DNA of 64,000 bases from Alloalcanivorax marinus (GTDB taxonomy: Bacteria > Pseudomonadota > Gammaproteobacteria > Pseudomonadales > Alcanivoracaceae), in NCBI RefSeq assembly GCF_016906305.1, contig NZ_JADDOL010000002.1, positions 62,001 through 126,000 on the forward strand, given 5' to 3'. A program made the position numbers and the translations under genes. This document shows positions 54,655-61,693 of this stretch, piece by piece; the first letter of the stretch is position 1, and each line of letters starts with the position of its first letter. The notes under the pieces were generated by a model. It saw nothing but the letters and a program-made list of their open reading frames with translations, was not told where the DNA came from and searched no databases.

Positions 54655-55948
54655 GGGGCAACACCTCCTGCAGGGCATCCAGCTTAGCCTTGAGTGCGCC
54701 TGTCCATTGCGCGTGTTCCGGGTCACCCATCGGTAGCCGCCGGCTTAGCTCCCGGTTTAACCAATTGGCAAAGCGGTGACGAACTTGATCTGGCCAGTCT
54801 TCGCTTTCGCGCTTTGCCTGGAAAACGGCATCGTAATCAGCCCGGTGCGGGTCCAGCCAAAGCGTCTCGGCTTCGTTCAAGCGGCATTGGGAATCGGCGC
54901 TCCAACCAGGCTCGAGCACACTCAGCTCGCCGGCAAACAGCACCAGCTCATCAATAAGGGCATCCACGTATCCATCCCGCCGTTTGCGTGTCGCCACGAC
55001 CGGGTCCGGCCCCTGCTCAAGGAACCGGGCCAGTTGGGATATCAACCATCGCACCTCCCGGCGGCGCCCAAAGCGAGGGAACACGGAATCAGTGCGCAAT
55101 GGCGCCGGGACCTCAGGGCTTTCCCATATCGGCGGCAAGGAAGCGAGCAAATAGTTGTTGCCTGCGCGTTCGCTGTTGAGCTGAGAGATGTTCTGAGGTT
55201 TGGTGCCGCCCAGCTTTTGCACCGCCAGGTTCGGGTAATCCCGGTACCCCCAATCACAAGGCTTGCTCTCGCGCCGTGCTTTGCGCGCTTCCTTGGCGGC
55301 TTCACCAAAGCGATCCTCATTGATGGCCAGAAACACCCGGTGTGCCAGGGAGGTGGCGTACAACGGCGCGAGCAGATGGAAGTGGTCATCACGGGTCGGG
55401 TCTTCGCCCACAAGCCAATACACTTGCTTGGCCTTGGTATGGCTCGCGGCACCGGTACGCTCGGCCACCAGGCCGGCAAAAGCCTCCACCCATGCCCGAG
55501 CCTGGTCCGCGTCGTCGCTCAGCGCCTGCCGCAACTCAGCGTCATCCTCAAGCACCCGCTCCAGAACCGACCGGCCCTCATGTTCTACCTTAAGGAACTT
55601 ATAGACATCCAGAGCGGCGGCATTGCCAACCACATCCGCCTGAAAATCAGAGCCCATTACTCCACTGCTTACCAACCCCGGATGCACCAAATCCCCGGGC
55701 TCCACATAGAGGTTTGAACCCTTGGCGTCCGGGTGGATCGGTTTCAGTGAATGGGTAACAAGCTGGATCTGGCTGGCACGGGAGGCGGCGCTTTCAACCC
55801 AGTGCTCAAACTGAAACTGAGCACGCAGCGCTTCCCGCTTGGGGTCGTCGTCGGCGAGTTTTTCGAGCTTGCCCTGCAGGCGCTCGCTCAGAAACTGCTC
55901 CATAGCCGCACGCAAGCCGCGTACTGACGGGTCATTCAGGATTTCCAT
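54647..55948 (-). CDS. csy1: Cas8f (Csy1), large subunit
   Basis: 433 residues, start preceded by AGAAGGAG. Family features: VTHSLKPIHPDAKGSN, HPGLVSSGVMGSDFQADVVGNAAALDVYKFL (quoted in parts: SSGVMGSDF and DVVGNAAALDVYKFL), KPQNISQLNSERAG. In the I-F complex this subunit reads the CC protospacer-adjacent motif and with Csy2 holds the handle. Starts 28 bases after the cas2-3 stop. Confidence 0.95.
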   Translation of the reverse strand: MEILNDPSVRGLRAAMEQFLSERLQGKLEKLADDDPKREALRAQFQFEHWVESAASRASQIQLVTHSLKPIHPDAKGSNLYVEPGDLVHPGLVSSGVMGSDFQADVVGNAAALDVYKFLKVEHEGRSVLERVLEDDAELRQALSDDADQARAWVEAFAGLVAERTGAASHTKAKQVYWLVGEDPTRDDHFHLLAPLYATSLAHRVFLAINEDRFGEAAKEARKARRESKPCDWGYRDYPNLAVQKLGGTKPQNISQLNSERAGNNYLLASLPPIWESPEVPAPLRTDSVFPRFGRRREVRWLISQLARFLEQGPDPVVATRKRRDGYVDALIDELVLFAGELSVLEPGWSADSQCRLNEAETLWLDPHRADYDAVFQAKRESEDWPDQVRHRFANWLNRELSRRLPMGDPEHAQWTGALKAKLDALQEVLPHV

Positions 55949-55976
55949 ATTATTGGTCTCCTTCTATTTATATTTT

Positions 55977-58900
55977 TCATCGCTGTCTTACAAACCCCAG
56001 GGCGGGATGAAAACGCCACCCGTGCTCACTGTCCGGCAGAGTGACAGTCCCAAAACGTCGGGCACAGCTCTCCAGCTCCTGCCCCAGATCGTCGGCTAAC
56101 GCCGCCAGAGCTTCGAGATAGTCGGTATCGCCCCAGGGGCGGATGCGCGGCGAAGCGACCGCCTCATCCGGAATGCGGTGGTGCAAGCTGGTGTCCACAT
56201 CCACATAAAGGGGCAGGCGTCGCCCCGGTTCTTTACGAATCTGCTGAAGCCCGTATTGTTCGCCGCCCTCGTCCGGCATCAGCACCAGGTCAACGCGCTT
56301 GGTATTGTCGTTTCTGAAAGGCTGTTGCTGCGGCAGGACCGCGGTCAGCGAAGCACGAGGCAGCTCGTGCCAGGTATAAGCACCAAGACGAGGCGCCGAG
56401 GCGGACTGGCGCCGGATTCGCTCACGGCGGCTAAGGTTGCCGACATCCGCTTCTTCCTCGGGCGCCGACAACGGCGCCACCATGCATTCCTTCAGGCGCG
56501 CGTGCTCCAGGTCCACCAGGTTCTCACGGGGGCGGAGGCTGCGCCGGACGAGGATGCGGGGTCGGGCGTCGATCACCTCACGCTCTTCAGCACGCAACAA
56601 TTGCTCAAGACGGTGATTACTCAGTAACCAGTCTCCGGGCCCTTCGAAGCCCGGCCGGCAAAAGGCGGGGTCCCCCGGGCTCGTCAGGTGACGGATATTG
56701 GTGTCCAGTAACACCAGATTGGTTGCGCTACAGCCGCCCTCGCGGTGACGACGCACGCGGCCCGCCAGTTGAATCATGGACCGCATGGAGGAAGGTTCCA
56801 CTATAGCCCAGTCGTAATCGTGGTCTCGCCCAACCTCGGTGACCGGCGAGCCCAAAACCAGGAATATCTGGTTCTGCTCCGGGTGCGCATCCAAAAGTTT
56901 ACGGATGTCGGGCAGCTGAAACACCGCCAATGGATCCCTGCGGTTCAGGGCCTGGTCCAACCGCGCTTCGATGGCGGACCGGATCAACAGGGGGTATTGC
57001 GAGTGATAAACGCAAAGATGGATGCACTGCCCCTGCTCCGCTCCCTGCCGGTAGAGCGCTAGCGCCACCTCCACCAATGGTTCGATATTAGCCATGCGGA
57101 CCAAACCGAAGCTCACTCGCTTTGCACTCGTCGGGTCCAGAGTATGGTGGTTGGCGTGCAGCTCTTTGGCATGGACCAGAATACGGTTAGCGAACGTCTC
57201 AACTACCTCCTCGCGACGGCTGCCGGACACCGCAAGAGGCGCCAAGCGTGCCCGGCGCCGAACCGGCGCCTTGCCAAGCCTCGCCGCGCGCCGTTCAGCG
57301 AACTCCTGGTGGGACGAAACGAACAGCTCCCTATCCGGACAATCCTGATGCGCCTGACCGTGCTCATCGAACCAGGCGCAGCAGATATCAAGCGCCGCAC
57401 CGGGTTCTCCCCGATTACGCTGGTAATGGGATCGGCCGTCCCGATAAGCCTCGTACAGCCCCTGAACCAAGGACGGCGGCAAGGTAGCGGACGACAAAAG
57501 CACGCGCGAGCCGAGCAGACCCGCCCAGTGCACCAGGCGAGTCAGCGCGGGCAGGTCGTCCAGATCGAAGTCGTCCGGTTCATCAAGGACAAGGTCACCA
57601 CTCATCAAGCGCAGCATGGGGGCGATCTGGCGGCCGCCGCGCTGGCTCTCCGTCGCCGGTGTCAGATGGTCAACGGTGCAGACCAGTATCGGCGCGGCGA
57701 GCAGCGCTTTTACCATGGGGTCATGGGCCACCCGGCCAAGCAGGGGATGGTTATCCAGATTTCCGTCAAAGCGGACATAGCTGTCCTCGGGCAACAGGCT
57801 TTGCACGGAAGCAGAACCACTGCGCTCTGCCAGCTCCTGGTGATATTCAAACAAGGTCCGGCTGGCGCTACCCCCCACTCGAACGGCCAGGTCGTCCTCA
57901 CTCAGACCCAGCGTTTCCCGGTAGGCCTTGCCGGTTTGCAAGGTGAGCGTGCGCAATCCAAGAGCAATGGAAAAGCGAGCGCCGGCCTCCGGGTCCGCCA
58001 GGGCGTAAAGAATGCGCGCATTGGCCAATGTTTTTCCGCAACCAGTAGACGCCATGTTGATTCCAAAAAAGCCGTGCCGACGGGCCCGTTCACGCAGCCC
58101 CTCCGCCAGATCATAGGCGCGGTCTTGCCAACGGAAACGGGGGTCGGCGCTGCGCCTTCGGAACGCTTGGTGGCGGGCAAGACGCGGCAAATGCCGCTCC
58201 ATATTGGGTAACGCCCGGCTCACCGCCCGGGAATGCTTCTCCACCCCAAGCAGGTGCTCGTCCAGAGGCTGATTCGGCTCACCGGTCTCACGCAGAGTGT
58301 TGGCCAATAACGGGTAGCCCGCTTGGCCACGGACACGATGGGCGGGTTCACTGAGACTGGAGTAATAATGATCCGAGGTCATCAGCACCAAACGAGCAAG
58401 GTGCATGACGTAGGGATTATCCAACGGAGCCGTCATGTCGCAGCACTGCCGCAGTTGCTTTGCCAAGCCGGCGGCCCGCGACCGCCATAGCTCCGTAGTC
58501 ACGGGCAAGCCGTGCGGGAACTGCCAATAGGGCCGGATCTGCACCGCGTCCTGACTGTCGCAGACTTCGTTCCAGGCGGCGGTAATGATGCCTGGTAAGC
58601 CTGATAACTGGCGCGCCTGAAAACCAGACACCCTCGCGCCCAGCCGGGGAGCACCTCCCCCTACAGACCGATCCCCCGGCATTACCGGCAGACGGTGGTG
58701 GGTAACGATCAGCCAGCCAACGGCCGCGGCCAGCGGTGGCAGATGAGCGAACGGCGTGGAGTCACGGGCATCAAGGCCGTCCTTGTTGAGACGGTTCAGC
58801 CACGCCGCGTCGTCAGCCGCGGCCGGGTTTTCAAGACGGGCCAGCCAGGTGGCGTCCTCATCCTCCCCGACAAAAGCCTCGAACAAGCGCAGGGAGACCC

Positions 58901-59351
58901 ATTCGTGCCGATAAAGATTACGCTCCGGTTTCGCACCGGGTTTAAGTTTACGCTGGAAACTGGCACAGGCTTTGCCAAGGTCGTGCATGAGCGCCGCCAG
59001 CGCGGCTAGCAGGGTGATGTACTCACCGGTGTGCCAGTCATTCTCATCGCCCCGCCGCAAAATGTCTCGACGGGTGGTGTTGGTGGGCACCGCGCCCTGA
59101 GCGTTGAACCTGCTGGCGTCACCTACAATCCACAGCAACTCGCTATGATCCCGACCGCGAATCCAATGACAAGACACAGCGGTATTCTTTCGGGCAGTCT
59201 TGCGTAACAGGCGACGCAATGTATCCAGACCCTGCTTGGTGATTGGCGTCTGCCAGGTACGCTCGCCCCTGCGCTCAGCAAATTGGTCGAGAATGCGCCG
59301 GGTTTCCTTTAATGCTCTCTTGTCACACTGTGAGACCAGCAGTACGTTCAT
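55977..59351 (-). CDS. cas3f: Cas2-Cas3 fusion (type I-F nuclease-helicase)
   Basis: 1124 residues from the ATG at 59351, in an ATGA overlap with cas1; 30 further in-frame codons upstream lie inside cas1. Residues 1-~95 are Cas2-like (MNVLLVSQCDKRALKETRR). HD nuclease motif at H123-D124 (AALMHDLGKACASF), His149 (YRHEW). Helicase: INMASTGCGKTLANARIL (Walker A), GDLVLDEPDDFDL (DExx), and IQLAGRVRRHREGG (motif VI). Degrades targeted DNA and, with Cas1, acquires spacers. Key residues look intact. Confidence 0.97.
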   Translation of the reverse strand: MNVLLVSQCDKRALKETRRILDQFAERRGERTWQTPITKQGLDTLRRLLRKTARKNTAVSCHWIRGRDHSELLWIVGDASRFNAQGAVPTNTTRRDILRRGDENDWHTGEYITLLAALAALMHDLGKACASFQRKLKPGAKPERNLYRHEWVSLRLFEAFVGEDEDATWLARLENPAAADDAAWLNRLNKDGLDARDSTPFAHLPPLAAAVGWLIVTHHRLPVMPGDRSVGGGAPRLGARVSGFQARQLSGLPGIITAAWNEVCDSQDAVQIRPYWQFPHGLPVTTELWRSRAAGLAKQLRQCCDMTAPLDNPYVMHLARLVLMTSDHYYSSLSEPAHRVRGQAGYPLLANTLRETGEPNQPLDEHLLGVEKHSRAVSRALPNMERHLPRLARHQAFRRRSADPRFRWQDRAYDLAEGLRERARRHGFFGINMASTGCGKTLANARILYALADPEAGARFSIALGLRTLTLQTGKAYRETLGLSEDDLAVRVGGSASRTLFEYHQELAERSGSASVQSLLPEDSYVRFDGNLDNHPLLGRVAHDPMVKALLAAPILVCTVDHLTPATESQRGGRQIAPMLRLMSGDLVLDEPDDFDLDDLPALTRLVHWAGLLGSRVLLSSATLPPSLVQGLYEAYRDGRSHYQRNRGEPGAALDICCAWFDEHGQAHQDCPDRELFVSSHQEFAERRAARLGKAPVRRRARLAPLAVSGSRREEVVETFANRILVHAKELHANHHTLDPTSAKRVSFGLVRMANIEPLVEVALALYRQGAEQGQCIHLCVYHSQYPLLIRSAIEARLDQALNRRDPLAVFQLPDIRKLLDAHPEQNQIFLVLGSPVTEVGRDHDYDWAIVEPSSMRSMIQLAGRVRRHREGGCSATNLVLLDTNIRHLTSPGDPAFCRPGFEGPGDWLLSNHRLEQLLRAEEREVIDARPRILVRRSLRPRENLVDLEHARLKECMVAPLSAPEEEADVGNLSRRERIRRQSASAPRLGAYTWHELPRASLTAVLPQQQPFRNDNTKRVDLVLMPDEGGEQYGLQQIRKEPGRRLPLYVDVDTSLHHRIPDEAVASPRIRPWGDTDYLEALAALADDLGQELESCARRFGTVTLPDSEHGWRFHPALGFVRQR

Positions 59352-60325
59352 GGCGTATCGCTCGCCTGACGCATGGCTACACTCTTGACGGTGTCGATCA
59401 TGAAATCCAGTGCTTCCGTACGGGCCAAGGACTCGATACATGCTTGCCGAAAAGCCTGTTCATCGTCACCCCGCATGGCACTCAGGAAGGCCTGAGGCAG
59501 AATGACCGCATCCTTAATCAAATCCGCGACATCGAATACCAGCCCTCCCCGGCGCGTTTTGCCGTGTAATATGGCCAAGCCGTGGGGCAGGCCCAGCACC
59601 CAAGTGGCGGTGGCCGCCAACCCATAGGCCAGATAATTACCGTGGTCCAGAAAACGATTGGCCGGATCCGTCCCCGTGCCTCTTTTTGCACGCCGAAAAG
59701 ACCCGTAATCAACCGCATCACAAGCCAGCTTGAACAAACGTTTCGTGAGACGTGCCTCCACGGTCAGCAATTCCATGGTGGTCGTACTGGTCTCGATATC
59801 CTGGCCACCCTGCTCGAGCGCCGATATCAGCGCGGCCTCGATCACCTGGAAACCGGCTTCATGCAATGATCTTGAGCCCAGCCAATGCTCACGGATACGC
59901 CCCAACCTGGCATACTGGAAATACTTGGCGGCAGCCAGCCTCTTTACGTCATCAAACCAGAAATGCACCCAGGCCTGCAGGTATTCAGTGGGTCGATATT
60001 CGCTTTGCGGGCTGAACCAGGCCACCTCTATATCCACTTCATTGGCGCTGAACAAAGGCGTCCCTCCGCCCCCGCAAAAACCCACCAACACCCCCGCCTT
60101 CGCCATTTCCCGCATGGCGGCCTGCGTTACCGAGGTCCCCGTTCCAAGCAACACGGTGGTGGTATTGGCGATAGGGATATTCCAGTAAAGGGATTGCCGC
60201 CCCTGGTCGGTGACATACTCCACGCGGCCACCGTTGACCAACAGCCGGCAGTGCTGCAAGTAATACACGTTGGCTCGCTTGGAATGCAGAATCGTCTTGA
60301 GATCCGCTGGCGACAAGTCTTCCAT
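59348..60325 (-). CDS. cas1: Cas1 integrase, type I-F
   Basis: 325 residues from the ATG at 60325, which has GGAGG 7 bases upstream (an ATG 8 codons earlier would place the ribosome site inside the gene). Begins MEDLSPADLKTILHSKRANV. Metal-site residues expected for Cas1 are present: Glu in LLTVEARLTKRLF, His in GLAILHGKTRRGG and Asp in LVFDVADLIKDAV. Inserts new spacers together with the Cas2 part of Cas2-3, to which it is translationally coupled. Confidence 0.97.
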   Translation of the reverse strand: MEDLSPADLKTILHSKRANVYYLQHCRLLVNGGRVEYVTDQGRQSLYWNIPIANTTTVLLGTGTSVTQAAMREMAKAGVLVGFCGGGGTPLFSANEVDIEVAWFSPQSEYRPTEYLQAWVHFWFDDVKRLAAAKYFQYARLGRIREHWLGSRSLHEAGFQVIEAALISALEQGGQDIETSTTTMELLTVEARLTKRLFKLACDAVDYGSFRRAKRGTGTDPANRFLDHGNYLAYGLAATATWVLGLPHGLAILHGKTRRGGLVFDVADLIKDAVILPQAFLSAMRGDDEQAFRQACIESLARTEALDFMIDTVKSVAMRQASDTP

Positions 60326-60402
60326 AAACGCCCCTCCAAAAGGCGGCACCCTTGGTCATGCTCACCCGGTTGTAACACGGGGGCTGCCCGGGGAATGCCA
60401 CC

Positions 60403-60420
60403 ACTGATCTTACGATCAGT
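60403..60420. promoter_or_regulatory. Dyad ACTGATC-TTAC-GATCAGT upstream of cas1
   Basis: Perfect 7-base arms with a 4-base centre, in the 135-base gap between the WYL regulator stop and cas1. On the minus strand TAAGAT overlaps the dyad and could be a -10 box for cas1. It is not followed by a T-run on the minus strand, so it is more likely an operator than a terminator. A dimeric regulator such as the adjacent WYL protein is a natural candidate. Confidence 0.5.
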
Positions 60421-60460
60421 ATTTTGCTCCCTATCCACCGGCTTAGCGGTGCCCTGTTGG

Positions 60461-61423
60461 CTAGCGGTAAACCGCCAGCGCAGCCGCCAGACGCTTCCGA
60501 ACACTCAGGCGAAGCGCCTCCGGCGCCAACACCTCCGCGTCCGGGCCATGGCGCAATACCTCCATGGTCAGTTCCGTCGGGTCTGAATACGGTACCCAAA
60601 GGTGGTACCCATCATCCCGCCACTCTCCATGCTGCTTTGCGTGCCAGTGTTCGTCTGCCACCCACCGTGCCGCCCACGGGGAAAAGCGCAGATGAGCCTG
60701 GGCCGACGGCGCGCCGGAAAAAAGGCCGAAACTACCCTCCATAAAACGGTCCAGACGGTCGGCAGGCATCGCCCGAGCCTCACCCTGCTTCGGCTCAAGT
60801 TCAATAATGCGATCCAGGGAAAAAAGCCGCAGACCACCCGCTTTTTCACAATCGGCCAGCAGATACCAATTATGGCGGTAATGCAAAAGCCTCTGCGGAT
60901 GCACCAGCCGCTCGCCACCATGGTCGCGACTGCGTGGCTGATAGCGGATACGCAGGCACCGACCCGCCAGAGTGGCATCGGCAACACAAGTAAAAACGTG
61001 GTCGGGGACCTTTCGTTGTTGCGTTGACTGCAACCTGACCTTATCACTCAAACTTGCCGCCTGAGTTCCGGCGTCACCCAGCAAGCCCTGAATCCTCCGG
61101 CGTATCGGTGCAAGGCGATGGCTCATCAAACCAGGGTGGACGGCTTCCAGAAGTTGCTCACAAGCCAGCAAAGCATATAACTCACTGGCGTTCATCCAGA
61201 AGCCGGGTAATTCAAACTGTGGGGCATCAGGGTCATAATGATGGCCGTTCCGCTCGCGGTCGTAGACGATGGGCGCGCCGAAAAAGTCACGCAAATACTG
61301 AAAATCCTGGGTGACCGTATTCCGTGTTACCCCCAGCTCTTCGGTAAAGCGCCGCATCGGTACCGGGCAGCGAGCATGGCGCAACAGACCATGAATGCGA
61401 TAAAAACGCTCAAGGCGGGTCAC
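60461..61423 (-). CDS. WYL-domain transcriptional regulator next to cas1
   Basis: 320 residues from a GTG at 61423 with AGGGA 6 bases upstream. N-terminal winged helix-turn-helix (LERFYRIHGLLRHAR, RRFTEELGVTRNTVTQDFQYL), then a WYL domain: LRIRYQPRSRDHGGERLVHP, and the signature in LHYRHNWYLLADCEKAGG, then a C-terminal WCX-like region. WYL proteins bind nucleotide-like or nucleic-acid ligands and often control defence islands (for example BrxR, CapW). Same strand as and 135 bases before cas1, so likely a cas regulator. The ligand is unknown. Confidence 0.9.
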   Translation of the reverse strand: MTRLERFYRIHGLLRHARCPVPMRRFTEELGVTRNTVTQDFQYLRDFFGAPIVYDRERNGHHYDPDAPQFELPGFWMNASELYALLACEQLLEAVHPGLMSHRLAPIRRRIQGLLGDAGTQAASLSDKVRLQSTQQRKVPDHVFTCVADATLAGRCLRIRYQPRSRDHGGERLVHPQRLLHYRHNWYLLADCEKAGGLRLFSLDRIIELEPKQGEARAMPADRLDRFMEGSFGLFSGAPSAQAHLRFSPWAARWVADEHWHAKQHGEWRDDGYHLWVPYSDPTELTMEVLRHGPDAEVLAPEALRLSVRKRLAAALAVYR

Positions 61424-61441
61424 GACATATCCCTAGGTGTT

Positions 61442-61484
61442 TTATTATTCACCGAAGACTATATCTTTGTGACGAGTATCACAA
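61442..61484 (-). promoter_or_regulatory. CRP/Vfr-type site TTGTGA-N6-TCACAA and promoter of the WYL regulator
   Basis: Perfect palindrome at 61467-61484, matching the CRP core TGTGA-N6-TCACA. With TAATAA (61447-61442) as -10, the site would be centred near -41, the class II activating position; with TATAGT (61463-61458) as -10 it would overlap the -35 and repress. The regulator GTG is at 61423. The remaining 61485-61693 contains no gene. Confidence 0.65.
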
Positions 61485-61693
61485 TTCCATTTTCACAACG
61501 CCCCCACTGAGGCTGCGCCAATATTGCCTTCAATCATGGCCTGAATAGGGAGAGACCTATCTATACTACGTTTTATTTACTTCCCTCCGCGCCGGCCGAC
61601 GCTGCCAATTCCTGCACTGATAGAGCCCTTAAAATAGGCACCTTTCCGCTTTTGAGCTTTTGGCAGCATAATTGATGATGCTTTCGCTCCTAG

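Noticed and set aside
60326-60460. Search for a crRNA-like guide or mini toxin-antitoxin unit (CreTA/CreR type) between the WYL gene and cas1
   Set aside because: GCTGCC occurs once (near 60384) but no second stem arm or handle is present; only the dyad at 60403-60420 stands out.
61644-61671. Possible further degenerate repeat containing GGCAGC left of array 2
   Set aside because: Only 14 of 28 bases agree, the spacing is 50 rather than 60 bases and the other stem arm is missing.
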